A DNA stretch of 64,000 bases from JAHEKO01 sp965212505. Lineage in GTDB: Bacteria > Acidobacteriota > Thermoanaerobaculia > Multivoradales > JAHEKO01. The position numbers were made by a program, and so were the translations under genes. The DNA is taken from the NCBI GenBank assembly GCA_965212505.1, contig OZ243123.1, forward strand, positions 1,488,001-1,552,000, written 5' to 3'. Numbering within the stretch: the first letter of the stretch is position 1; each line of letters starts with the position of its first letter. The notes beneath the pieces are model-generated. The model was not told the DNA's origin. It did no database searches and worked only from the letters and a program-made list of their open reading frames with translations. Of this stretch, positions 25,637-36,461 are shown one piece after another.

Positions 25637-28261
25637 ATGTCAGAGATCACGTTCACCCTGAACGGCGAGTCGAAGCGCATCACCGTGGCGCCGGGTGAAA
25701 GCCTCCTCGACGCCCTGCGCTTCGGCTGCGGAATCGCCTCGACCAAAGACGGCTGCCAGCCGCAGGGTCAGTGCGGCTGCTGCCTGGCGCTGGTGGACGG
25801 AGTGCCCAAGACCACCTGCGCGGTTCCGGCGGTCAAGGCCGAGGGCAAGGAGATCGAAACGCTCGAAGGTTTCGACGAGGACGAGCGTCGTCTGATCGCG
25901 CGCTGCTTCGTCGGTGTGGCGGGCCTGCAGTGCGGCTTCTGCATTCCTGGGATCGCTGTCCGTGCGAAGAGCATTCTCGACAAAGACCCGAACTTGAGCC
26001 GCGATCAGATCGCGGCGAGGCTCGCGGGCCACCTCTGCCGGTGCACCGGCTACACGAAAATCCTCGACGCGATCGAGCTCATGGCGGCGGCGCGGCGAGG
26101 GGAGTCGATCCCCGAACCGTGTACCGACGGCCGGGTGGGGAGTTCGCTGGCTCGCTACTCGGGCGAGGAGATGACGCTCGGCGATCACCACTACGTGGAC
26201 GACCTCAGCCCGCCCGGCATGCTGCACGGCGCGGTCCTACTGTCGCCGCACGCTCGCGCCCGGGTGCGCGCCGTCGACGTATCGGCCGCCGAACGACTGC
26301 CGGGCGTCGTCGCCGTGGCGACCGCCGCCGACGTGCCGGGCGAGCGTTGGTACGGACTCGTCTACCAGGACTGGCCCGGCTTTGTCGCCATCGGCGAAGA
26401 GGTGAGGTGTGTCGGAGACGTTGTCGCCGCAGTGGCGGCGACGAGCCGGGCGCGGGCGCGAGAGGCGATCGAGCAGATCGAGGTCGACTACGAGCTTCGC
26501 GAGCCGGTGCTCGAGCCCCGTCGCGCACTGGAAGCCGACGCGCCGCAGGTCAACCCGCAGCATTCGAACCTGCTCTCCGAGACCGCGGTTCGACGCGGCG
26601 ACGCCGACAGCGCGCTCGCCGAGAGCGCCCACGTCGTCACCGGCACCTGGACGACGCAGCGGATCGAGCACCTCTACCTCGAGCCCGAGTCGGCGCTGGC
26701 CGAACCTCGGGAGGGCGGGGTGCTGCGCCTCTATTCGCAGGGCCAGGGCATCTTCGACGATCAGCGGCAGGTGGCGCGCTTTCTGGGTGTCCCCGAGGAC
26801 CAGGTCGAGACCGAGCTGGTCCCCAACGGCGGTGCGTTCGGCGGCAAGGAGGACATGTCGGTCCAGCCGCACGCTGCACTTCTTGCGCGGATAACCGGGC
26901 GACCGGTCAAGATCACCCTGTCGAGGGAAGAGTCGATTCGCCTTCATCCCAAGCGCCACCCGATCGAGATGACCTACACCGTGGGCTGCGACGACGAGGG
27001 GCGCCTGACCGCGGTGAAGGCGCGCATGATCGGCGATAGCGGCGCCTATGCCTCAGTCGGCTCGAAGGTCCTCGAACGGGCCGCCGGACACGCCTGTGGA
27101 CCGTACAAGGTGCCGAACGTCGACGTCGTTTCGCGGGCCGCCTACACGAACAACCCTCCCTGCGGCGCGATGCGCGGGTTCGGGGCCAACCAGGCCCACT
27201 TCGCGGTTGACGGTGCTCTCGATCTGCTGGCTCAGAAGGCGGGGCTGGACGGCTGGGAGATCCGCTGGCGCAACGCCCTGGCGGTGGGCGACACCTTTGC
27301 CACCGGCCAGGTGCTCGAGAAGTCGGTAGGGCTCAAGCAGACGCTCGAAGCGGTCAAGGAGGGTTACTACGAGGCTCGCCGCCAAGGACGCCCGGTGGGG
27401 ATCGCCTGCGGCATCAAGAACAGCGGCATCGGCAACGGCGCGAACGAGTGGGGGAAGTCTCGCCTGGTGGTCGAGTCTGACGGCCGGGTGTCGATCTACA
27501 GCGGCTTCACCGAGATGGGGCAGGGACTCCTTACCGTGCTCATCCAGTGCGCGGTCGAGGTGACCGGCTTGCCGGCGTCCATCTTCCGAGCGCGCGTGAC
27601 GAGCGATCATCCGCTGGGTAGCGGCCAGACGACCGGCTCACGCGGGACGCTCCTGGGTGGACGGGCCGTGATCGCGGCGGCGGAGAAGCTGCGCGCCGAC
27701 CTCGACGGAGGTGAGTCACTCGACAGCCTGGCCGGCAAGATCTACGCTGGCGAAGTGCTGATTGACGACACGACCGCGCCTGGCGAGGCGACGGATCGAA
27801 TCAAGACTCACACCGCGTACGGCTTTGCGACTCAGGTTTGTGTGCTCGACGCGTCGGGCAAGCTCGAGCGGGTGATCGCTGCGCACGACGTTGGTCGCGC
27901 GATCAACCCCGCCCTGTGCGAAGGGCAGGTCGAGGGCTCGGTGCACATGGGGTTGGGCTATGCGCTCACGGAGGAACTGCCCTGTCCCGACGGCATGCCG
28001 GCGACCTTCAAGTTGAGGGAGTTGGGCGTCATTCGTGCCCGCGAGATGCCTGAGATCGACGTCATTCTCGTGGAAGACCCGGAGCCCGAGGGGCCGTTCG
28101 GAGCGAAGGGTGTTGGAGAGATCGGCCTGGTGCCGACGGCCGCTGCCGTCGCCGCCGCGCTCGAGGCGCACGACGGGCGGCGCCGCTACACCCTGCCGAT
28201 GAAGGACTCTGCGGCCGCGCGCGCTTTAGGTGTCGGCCGCATTCGGAGCCTCGGTCAGTAG
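25637..28261 (+). CDS. xdhD: XdhD-type (selenium-dependent class) molybdenum hydroxylase, fused FeS and Mo domains
   Basis: 874 residues from the ATG at 25637, where the ferredoxin fold begins (SEITFTLNGESKRI). The [2Fe-2S] domains show CQPQGQCGCC near 39, CGFCIPG near 99 and CRCTGYTK near 135. The molybdopterin part follows without a FAD domain: GGAFGGKEDM near 398, AMRGFGANQ near 510, FTEMGQG near 622 and GAKGVGEIGL near 822 with the catalytic-base Glu. This layout is that of E. coli XdhD and the selenium-dependent xanthine dehydrogenase group; the selenium is an inorganic cofactor ligand, not selenocysteine. It probably hydroxylates or dehydroxylates an oxopurine. No ygfM-like FAD subunit is nearby. 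It heads xdhD-ssnA-PLP-PLP. Confidence 0.88.
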   Translation: MSEITFTLNGESKRITVAPGESLLDALRFGCGIASTKDGCQPQGQCGCCLALVDGVPKTTCAVPAVKAEGKEIETLEGFDEDERRLIARCFVGVAGLQCGFCIPGIAVRAKSILDKDPNLSRDQIAARLAGHLCRCTGYTKILDAIELMAAARRGESIPEPCTDGRVGSSLARYSGEEMTLGDHHYVDDLSPPGMLHGAVLLSPHARARVRAVDVSAAERLPGVVAVATAADVPGERWYGLVYQDWPGFVAIGEEVRCVGDVVAAVAATSRARAREAIEQIEVDYELREPVLEPRRALEADAPQVNPQHSNLLSETAVRRGDADSALAESAHVVTGTWTTQRIEHLYLEPESALAEPREGGVLRLYSQGQGIFDDQRQVARFLGVPEDQVETELVPNGGAFGGKEDMSVQPHAALLARITGRPVKITLSREESIRLHPKRHPIEMTYTVGCDDEGRLTAVKARMIGDSGAYASVGSKVLERAAGHACGPYKVPNVDVVSRAAYTNNPPCGAMRGFGANQAHFAVDGALDLLAQKAGLDGWEIRWRNALAVGDTFATGQVLEKSVGLKQTLEAVKEGYYEARRQGRPVGIACGIKNSGIGNGANEWGKSRLVVESDGRVSIYSGFTEMGQGLLTVLIQCAVEVTGLPASIFRARVTSDHPLGSGQTTGSRGTLLGGRAVIAAAEKLRADLDGGESLDSLAGKIYAGEVLIDDTTAPGEATDRIKTHTAYGFATQVCVLDASGKLERVIAAHDVGRAINPALCEGQVEGSVHMGLGYALTEELPCPDGMPATFKLRELGVIRAREMPEIDVILVEDPEPEGPFGAKGVGEIGLVPTAAAVAAALEAHDGRRRYTLPMKDSAAARALGVGRIRSLGQ

Positions 28262-28271
28262 GAGCGGAGCC

Positions 28272-29495
28272 ATGAACGCGCCCGGCTCCGAGACGACCTG
28301 GACCCTGGGACCCGATCGTCACGGGCGCGAAATGGCGACCGCCGGAGGGACGTGGCGGCCCGCCGGACACTCGGCGCTCGACGGCGCGCCGCACATCGCG
28401 TGCGACGGCTCCGAAATCGTCGCCGGTGGCGTCAACGCTCACACGCACATCTACAGCGGCCTGGCCCCGTTCGGTATGCCGCCCGCCGAGCCACCCCCCG
28501 AGAACTTCCTCGAGATCCTGCAGTGCGTCTGGTGGCGACTCGACCGGGCGCTCGACGAGCGCTCGCTCCGGGCGTCGGCGCGTTACTACGTGGCCGAGTC
28601 GCTGTTGGCGGGCACGACGACGCTGATCGACCATCACGAGTCGCCGAACTTCATCGAAGGCTCACTCGACGTGCTGGCCGACGCCTGTGAGGAGCTCGGC
28701 ATGCGGGCGGTTCTCTGTTTTGGTGCGACCGAACGCAACGGTGGCCGCGAGGAGGCTCGCCGGGGCCTCGCGGAGTGTGCGCGATTCATCACCGGGAACC
28801 GGCGCCCTCTCGTGCGTGGCGTCGTTGGACTCCACGCTTCGTTCACGGTCTCCGACGAGACGGTGCGAGAGGCGGGCGATCTCTGTCGAGAGCTGGCGAC
28901 GCCGCTCCACGTACACGTCGCCGAAGACGGCTGCGACCTCGAAGACGCACGTGAGCGCGGCTACGACGGGCCCCTCGAACGCCTCTTGGCGCTCGAGGCC
29001 CTGCCTGCCGGCTCGCTGCTTGCTCACGGGGTTCATCTGGAGGCCGAGCAGATCCGGCGTGCCGCGACGGCCGAACACTGGTTCATGCAGAACCCGAGGT
29101 CGAACCACGGGAATGGGGTCGGGTACCCACGAGCGCTCGGCGAGAGTTCCCGTGTCGCGATGGGGACCGACGGCTATCCGTCACGGCTCGGCGAGGAGGC
29201 CGCTTTCCTGCGAGAGGAGGCGAGTCGTCACGGTGAGGCTGGAGAGGTCGTCGAGGCACGTATCGGCGCCGGGCATCAGCTTGCCGCCGAGCTCTTCGAC
29301 GTCGAGTTTGCACCGCTGGCCGACGGCGGCGCCGCCGACGCGATCGTCCACGAAGCGGGCGAGGTGAGACACGTGCTCGTCGGAGGCCGCCGGGTGGTCG
29401 AAGACGGTCGGCTGACGACCGCCGACATCGAAGAGATCCGTACCGAGGCCGCCGCCGAGGCGGCCCGACTGTGGGAGCGGATGAGCTCTCTTTAG
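28272..29495 (+). CDS. ssnA: SsnA-type amidohydrolase/aminohydrolase
   Basis: 407 residues. The start is the ATG at 28272, ten bases after the xdhD stop, with GGAGCGGAG as ribosome binding site. Motifs are NAHTHIYSGLAPFGMP near 61, WWRLDRALDE near 91, HHESPNFIEGSLD near 122, LHASFTVSD near 187, HVHVAED near 215, LAHGVHL near 255, NPRSNHGNGVGY near 280 and MGTDGYPS near 305; this combination is specific for the SsnA group. SsnA belongs to the purine-degradation cluster and is thought to act on a ring-opened or amino-bearing purine intermediate. It is somewhat shorter than E. coli SsnA at its N-terminal beta domain. Confidence 0.87.
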   Translation: MNAPGSETTWTLGPDRHGREMATAGGTWRPAGHSALDGAPHIACDGSEIVAGGVNAHTHIYSGLAPFGMPPAEPPPENFLEILQCVWWRLDRALDERSLRASARYYVAESLLAGTTTLIDHHESPNFIEGSLDVLADACEELGMRAVLCFGATERNGGREEARRGLAECARFITGNRRPLVRGVVGLHASFTVSDETVREAGDLCRELATPLHVHVAEDGCDLEDARERGYDGPLERLLALEALPAGSLLAHGVHLEAEQIRRAATAEHWFMQNPRSNHGNGVGYPRALGESSRVAMGTDGYPSRLGEEAAFLREEASRHGEAGEVVEARIGAGHQLAAELFDVEFAPLADGGAADAIVHEAGEVRHVLVGGRRVVEDGRLTTADIEEIRTEAAAEAARLWERMSSL

Positions 29496-29515
29496 ATCGA
29501 GAAGGAGCCGAACGC

Positions 29516-31002
<1,487 letters not shown>

Positions 31003-31006
<4 letters not shown>

Positions 31007-32466
31007 CCGACGGCGTTCGGTCCTCGCTGATCTGCGACGGCTGCGGCCTGCGGGTTCCGACCTCCGAGGTTCGACCGTTCACCTGCTCGAACGCACACCC
31101 TGAGGACGACACCGACCACGTTCTCCGGCGGCGCCTCGAGGTGCCGGACGGCGAGCGAGAGCGACTCGGCGCCGCGTTTCTCGAGGGAGAGGCGAATCCC
31201 TTCCTGCGCTACCGGGCACTTCTGCACGGCTACCGGGCGGCCGTCGAGCGCGGTGTCGACGATGCCACGTTTGTCGAGCTGGTCCGCTGGCTCGACGACA
31301 CCGTCCTCGAGGTTGTCGGCACCGGGTTCCGAGAGACCCCGCTCTCCGAGAGTTCGGAGCTCGCCGCGGAGCTCGGCTGCGGCGAAGTCTGGATCAAAGA
31401 CGAGACCGAGAACGTCGGCGGTACCCACAAGGGGCGTCACCTCGCTGGGGTCTTGCTCTGGCTCCTGCTGATGGAGCGCCTCGGAGAGCTCGACCGGCAC
31501 GCCCGTGCGCGGTTGGCGATCTCGAGCTGCGGCAACGCCGCCTGGGCGGCGACACTTCTGGCGCGGAGCGTCGGCTGGGAGATCGACGTCTACGTCCCCG
31601 GTGACGTGTCGGAGGCGGTCGCTGAGCGATTGTCCATGGGGCGGACCCTCTTGAATCGATGCGTGCGGCGGCCCGGGGAGGCGGGCGACCCGTGTTACCT
31701 CAGATTCTCCGAGGCGGTTGCGAGCGGTTCGCTGCCGTTCTCCTGTCAAGGGCCCAACAACGGCCTTGCGATCGAAGGTGGCCAGACCCTGATCTGGGAG
31801 ATTCTGTCGGTTCTTCTGCGCGAGCGGCGCAGCCTCGACCGGCTGTTCATTCAGACCGGCGGGGGAGCGCTGGCGTCGTCCTACGTGCTGGGCTGGCGCG
31901 AGGCGCGCAAGGTGCTCGACATCGGCCGGCTGCCTCAGCTACATGCGGTGCAGACGACCGGCGCGGCGCCACTGGTGCGGGCCTACGACGCCCTCGCGTC
32001 TCGACTCTCGGAACGGCAGCTGGGCCGCGACCGTCACGTGCAGAACATTGAGGAGCGGGCGCTTCTCGCGGAGCAGATTCACAGCGGGATCGAGCCGAGC
32101 GTCATCCGCGAAGAGCTGCGTTACGCGGCGAGCCACCGCTCGCAGTTCATGTGGCCCTGGGAGGAGGAGCCGCAGAGTGTCGCTGACGCGATTCTCGACG
32201 ACGAGACCTACGACTGGCTGCCGCTCTTGTCGGGAATGTTCGAGAGCGGCGGCTATCCGGTGGTCGTGACCGAAGAGGAGTTGCTGGCCGCCAACGACCT
32301 CGGACGGCGGCGAACGTCGATCAACGTCGGCGACACCGGTTCGGCGGGCCTGGCGGGAGCCTTGGAGCTCTCACGGGCGGGCCTACTCGGAGGCGACGAC
32401 CGGGTGGGACTTCTCTTCTCTGGGGTGCGGTGGCGACGTCGGCCTCGGGCTGGTGCTGACGCCTAG
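31003..32466 (+). CDS. PLP-dependent threonine-synthase-like enzyme with N-terminal zinc ribbon (second of a pair)
   Basis: 487 residues, starting with TTG at 31003 that overlaps the stop of the preceding gene (TTGA). Upstream in-frame sequence is already inside the previous gene, so this coupled start is preferred. A small zinc-ribbon candidate lies at CDGCG (11-15) and TCSNAH (27-32). The PLP core has IKDETENVGGTHKGR with Lys143 as Schiff-base lysine, ISSCGNAAWAA near 168 and QTGGGALASS near 285, as in threonine synthase-like and ammonia-lyase enzymes. True threonine synthase is unlikely because no threonine pathway genes are present and the context is purine catabolism. It could share the YgeX-equivalent step with the preceding enzyme. 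Confidence 0.75.
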
Positions 32467-33818
32467 GGCCCCGCGACCGAACCGCGCAGCGCGCCGCCGC
32501 CGCGCGCGACCATCTCGGCGAACGGTGCATTGACCGAGTGGACCTTGTCGTAGATCGCGTCGGCGGCCTCTTCGTCGCCGGTCCTCCGCATGAGTTCTGA
32601 GAGGCTCAGCAGGTTGAAGAGCTTCAAGATGCCCTGGCTGTTGCCCCAGTAGAGCAGGTGGTCGTCGGCCTGGAGGAGCTTGCCCTGGGCGGTCTCGAAG
32701 TCGCCCTGAGCGGCGAAGCGGACGGCCTCCATGTGGAGTAGCAGTCCGCGCGTGCCGTCGGTCTCCGGCTCGAACGCGCCGCTCTCGTACTCCTCGAGAT
32801 GCGTGCGGATCTTCTGCTCCAGTTCGCCAGCGATCTCGAAGCGGCCCGACGAGACCGCGAGTCGATGGAGGATGAACGGGCTGACCTTCCTCATGGTCTC
32901 TCGACACGCAGTGCGCTCGTCGGAGAAGGCTCGTTCGTACTCGCCCTCGCCGTAGTCCATCCAGAAGATGGTCGCGCACTCGACGATGTCGCCGAACTCG
33001 TCGCCGCAGTTCTCTCGGGCCGCCGCCATCGCGGGCTCGAGGTTGTCGAAGCGGCCGGCCATTACGAACATGTCGACCAGGTGGTAGTGCGCCTGGCAGA
33101 AGTCGGGCTTGATCTCGAGCGCCTTCTCGAACGAGACGGTCGCCTCGTCGTACCTGCCCAAGAGCGTCATGAGCTCGCCCATCGAGTCGTGCGGGTTCGC
33201 CTGGTCGGGGGCGACGAAGTGGTACTTGCGGAAGGCCTCTTCCGCCTCCTGGAACTTGCCCTGCGCCATCGCGATGTAGCCGAGGCGGTTCTGCGCGTTG
33301 GCCCAGTTCGGATTGCTTTCGACCAGCTTCTGGTAGTGGAGCGCGGCGCGCTCGAGATCGCGCTCCTCCCACGCTTCGGCTGAGCAGGTCATCAGAACAA
33401 ACGGATCTTCGGGCTCTTGCTCCAGGTATTCCGAGATGAGCGCGTCGGCGCCGGCGTGGTCCTGCTCGCTCTTGGCGAGTGCATGCCTCACCAGGAAGCG
33501 CTCTCGGTCGGTGAGGTTCGAGAGCTCCGCCTCGCGGAGGTTCCCGAGCATCTCGTCTCTCCTCTTCGCGTCTCGGGCGCTCTGAACGAGCATCAGCTGC
33601 GCGGCGACGAAGGACGGGTCGAGCTCGAGGGCCTTCTCGAAGTGACGATTCGCCTCGTAGTGGTAGAACTTCATCATCGACTCGAGACCGAGCTCGAACT
33701 CCGCGCGCGCCGTATCGGAGTTGGTGGTCCACTCCGCCGACTCACCGCGGGTCATCATCGCGAAGGCGAGGCCAACCAGCGTCAGCGCGATCAGGGTCAG
33801 GATCAGGACTCTCTTCAT
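32463..33818 (-). CDS. membrane-anchored TPR-repeat protein
   Basis: 451 residues from the ATG at 33818, preceded by GGGAGG; this ATG overlaps the stop of the phosphatase gene (ATGA at 33815-33818). The N-terminus is one signal-anchor or signal peptide (KRVLILTLIALTLVGLAFA). TPR-like helices follow from about residue 35 to 270, with typical units such as ANRHFEKALELDP, AALHYQKLVESNP, AEEAFRKYHFVAP and ATVSFEKALEIKP; a more degenerate helical region fills the C-terminus. TPR proteins mediate protein-protein contacts; coupling to the SpoIIE-type phosphatase suggests a joint signalling or envelope-assembly role. The stop is shared in CTAG with the convergent PLP gene. Confidence 0.75.
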   Translation of the reverse strand: MKRVLILTLIALTLVGLAFAMMTRGESAEWTTNSDTARAEFELGLESMMKFYHYEANRHFEKALELDPSFVAAQLMLVQSARDAKRRDEMLGNLREAELSNLTDRERFLVRHALAKSEQDHAGADALISEYLEQEPEDPFVLMTCSAEAWEERDLERAALHYQKLVESNPNWANAQNRLGYIAMAQGKFQEAEEAFRKYHFVAPDQANPHDSMGELMTLLGRYDEATVSFEKALEIKPDFCQAHYHLVDMFVMAGRFDNLEPAMAAARENCGDEFGDIVECATIFWMDYGEGEYERAFSDERTACRETMRKVSPFILHRLAVSSGRFEIAGELEQKIRTHLEEYESGAFEPETDGTRGLLLHMEAVRFAAQGDFETAQGKLLQADDHLLYWGNSQGILKLFNLLSLSELMRRTGDEEAADAIYDKVHSVNAPFAEMVARGGGALRGSVAGP

Positions 33819-36328
33819 GAAACGGCCTCCCGGTCGCACTCGACGGCGACCAAGGTAACGTCATCGTAGGGCTCAGTGCCCTGCGTGAACTCATCTAGAG
33901 ACTGCAGAATGTGTTCCACCACCTCACCAGGCGATGGACCGGAGTCGGAGAGAACGTCGCGCAGACGCTCGAAGCCGAAGCTCTCGCCGGCGGGGGAGCG
34001 AGCGTCGACCACGCCGTCGGAGTAGCCGACGACCAGGTCGCCACACTCCATCGGCGCGTGCGTCAGCTGGTAGCTCCCGTTGTCCAGGGCGCCGAGCGGG
34101 ATGCGGTTGGGTGGCAGGTCGAGCTCTCTCACATCGCCTCCGTTCGTACGCAGGAGCGGCTGTGGTTGCCCGGCGAGGGAGTAGAGTAGCCCACTCCCGT
34201 CGGGCGCTGAGGTCAGGTAGGCGAGCGCCACGAAACTCTTGCGGTTGCCGAGCCCGTAGAGCCGACGGTTCGCCAGGTTGAGGAGTTGCTCGGGATCTCG
34301 GTGGGCCAGGGCCAGCGAGTGGAGGACCTCGTGGGCGGCCATCATGACCAGGGCGCCCGAAACCGACTTGCCGGCGACGTCGCCGTAGACGACCGCTCGG
34401 CTGCCGTCTTGCGGTCCCGGAAGTTCGGTGAAGAAGTCACCACCGACGTGTCGAGCCGGCCGGCAGACGGCCGCGACATTCCAGCCCGGACCAAAGTCGA
34501 GGCGCTCCGGAAGGAGGCGCTCCTGAACTGAGGCTGCGATCTCGAGCTCACGCTGGAGCTCGGCCTGTTCGGTCCTCTCTTCGAGCAGCATGCTGGTCTC
34601 GAGGGCGACCGCCACCTGGTCGAGCAGCCGGCGGAGCAACGCGAGCTCCGATGGGTCGAGCGGCATGGTCTGATCGATCTTGCCCGACAGCACGACCAGG
34701 CCGACCCGCCGGCGCCGAGTGGTCAGATCGCCCACCACCTGCCCTCCAGCGGCCGACAGCAGATCGATCAGGCGGCCGAGGTCCCGATTGTCAGCGGCGA
34801 GCGGCTCGAGCTGATCGAGGACCGTCAGCCCGCGACGCCGAGCGAGGGTGTCGTGCATTTCGGGCAACAAGGGCAGGCTCTCCGGCAGACCCTCGGGCCC
34901 GGCGGCTCGCTCCAGTCGGTCTTCGCTCACCAGGTAGAGGCCGGCAAAGTGGAGGCCGAGCAGTCGCGGGAGCTTCCCGACCAGGTCGTGAACGACCGCG
35001 CCGAGATCGACCTGGGCGGTGAGTGCGTCGGCCATCTCCTCGAGCGCCGCCTCCAAGCGCTGTCGCTCGGCAAAGAAGCGACGGCTGACGATCGCCTGAA
35101 GCCACCGTCGAAGCGGCTCGAAGAGCAGCACGATGACGAGCGCGAAGACGATCGGGAAGAACGGCGAGGCGGCGATGGCGGTACCCCGCGTCGTCGCGTT
35201 GAAGGCCGCGATGCCGATCGCGTAGAGGATCGTGACGACCACCGTCGTCGTCGTGTAGAGGAGACTCTTGCGCAGGATGACGCGAATCTCCATCAGCTGG
35301 AACCGTACGATCGCGTAGGCGTAGGTCAGCGGAACCAGAATGAGCGGGCCGATGCCGAAGAACGGGTTGGTGTGCAGGTTAGAGGGAAAGGCGACCGCGG
35401 CGACGAGGAAGGGCACCATGCCAAAGACCGAGCCGAAGAGCACAATGCCGGCTCCGCGTCGCTCTCGTGGGTTCGACAGTCGGCGTGCCTTGTAGGCCAG
35501 TGTCACCAGCGCCAGGATCATGTAGGCGGCCAAGAGCCACCAGTTCTGGATCGGTGCACCGCTGATCAGGTCGATCGCCGTGCCGCGTCGCTGAGCGAGG
35601 GCGTAGCTCACGCCGAGCACCGCCGCCGGCAGGAGGTAGATGGCGGTCAGCGTCGCCAGCCAGGTCGCTCGTCTCGCCGCGTAGCCGGGGTCGCCCGGCT
35701 CGGGGCGGAGCCGGATCGGTCGCGGGAAGATCAGGAAGAAGTGAAGGAAGCTCGCCGGCAGGAAGAGAAAGGCGACCATGCCGGTCATCAACACAAAGGT
35801 GTCGACCTCCGAGTAGGACGCCGGTCGCAGCCGGCAGACCAAGAAGATCAGAAAGAGCGTGCTGAGGATGAAGAAGACCTGCGCCGGCCGACGCCTCGGC
35901 TGGCGTTCGAGCACGAACAGGCCGACGAAGAAGAAGGCGAACCCGAGCAGGCAAGCGTAGAGGTAGTAGATGCTGCCGATCCTCCGGGGGCCGAGGCGCA
36001 CCGGTACCTCGCGGAGCCCTCCGGCACCGCGTACCAGGTACGGAATCGTCTTGCCGATCGTGTGGCGATTGAGGAGCTCCGCAGCGTCGCCGCTCGTTCG
36101 AATGACGTTGCGGTCGATGCCGACGATCTGCTCGCCGCGGCGGATTCCGGCTTCGGCGGCGCCGCTACCAGGAACCACGGTTCGGACGATCAACCGCCCC
36201 GGCGCGTCGGCTTCGAGTACCACGCCGTCGAACGGGCGCGAGCGGAACATGTCCGCGATCGACAGGCCGGCGAGCAGAAAGGCGAGGAGTCCGAAGAGTC
36301 GGAGCAGCTCTCGAGCCTTGAATGCCAC
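33815..36328 (-). CDS. membrane PDZ-GAF-PP2C (SpoIIE/RsbU-type) serine phosphatase
   Basis: 837 residues from GTG at 36328, chosen because TAGGAT (36337-36342, minus strand) lies eight bases upstream and the hydrophobic N-terminal helix begins just inside; an ATG at 36391 would add 21 non-conserved-looking residues. Order of parts: one membrane helix, a PDZ-like domain (VVPGSGAAEAGIRRGEQIVGID, within residues 40-110), about seven further helices to residue ~400, a GAF-like domain (~430-590), and a PP2C/SpoIIE phosphatase domain with GGDFFTELPG, YGDVAGKSVSGAL and GYSDGVVDA providing metal-binding aspartates. It probably dephosphorylates an anti-anti-sigma or similar switch protein. It forms an operon with the TPR gene. 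Confidence 0.8.
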   Translation of the reverse strand: MAFKARELLRLFGLLAFLLAGLSIADMFRSRPFDGVVLEADAPGRLIVRTVVPGSGAAEAGIRRGEQIVGIDRNVIRTSGDAAELLNRHTIGKTIPYLVRGAGGLREVPVRLGPRRIGSIYYLYACLLGFAFFFVGLFVLERQPRRRPAQVFFILSTLFLIFLVCRLRPASYSEVDTFVLMTGMVAFLFLPASFLHFFLIFPRPIRLRPEPGDPGYAARRATWLATLTAIYLLPAAVLGVSYALAQRRGTAIDLISGAPIQNWWLLAAYMILALVTLAYKARRLSNPRERRGAGIVLFGSVFGMVPFLVAAVAFPSNLHTNPFFGIGPLILVPLTYAYAIVRFQLMEIRVILRKSLLYTTTTVVVTILYAIGIAAFNATTRGTAIAASPFFPIVFALVIVLLFEPLRRWLQAIVSRRFFAERQRLEAALEEMADALTAQVDLGAVVHDLVGKLPRLLGLHFAGLYLVSEDRLERAAGPEGLPESLPLLPEMHDTLARRRGLTVLDQLEPLAADNRDLGRLIDLLSAAGGQVVGDLTTRRRRVGLVVLSGKIDQTMPLDPSELALLRRLLDQVAVALETSMLLEERTEQAELQRELEIAASVQERLLPERLDFGPGWNVAAVCRPARHVGGDFFTELPGPQDGSRAVVYGDVAGKSVSGALVMMAAHEVLHSLALAHRDPEQLLNLANRRLYGLGNRKSFVALAYLTSAPDGSGLLYSLAGQPQPLLRTNGGDVRELDLPPNRIPLGALDNGSYQLTHAPMECGDLVVGYSDGVVDARSPAGESFGFERLRDVLSDSGPSPGEVVEHILQSLDEFTQGTEPYDDVTLVAVECDREAVS

Positions 36329-36461
36329 GGAAAACGATCCTAGCGCGGGCCGCCGGATATACCGGGCCCACGGAGGAGGTACGGCATCCACGGCGGCGGG
36401 TTGCAGCGTTGGGCTGTACTAACATCGCGCATTCCCGACAGCCTTCTTGGAGGAATCCCCC

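Noticed and set aside
25637..28261. Selenocysteine-containing enzyme
   Set aside because: No in-frame TGA occurs; selenium dependence in this family concerns an inorganic ligand of the cofactor.
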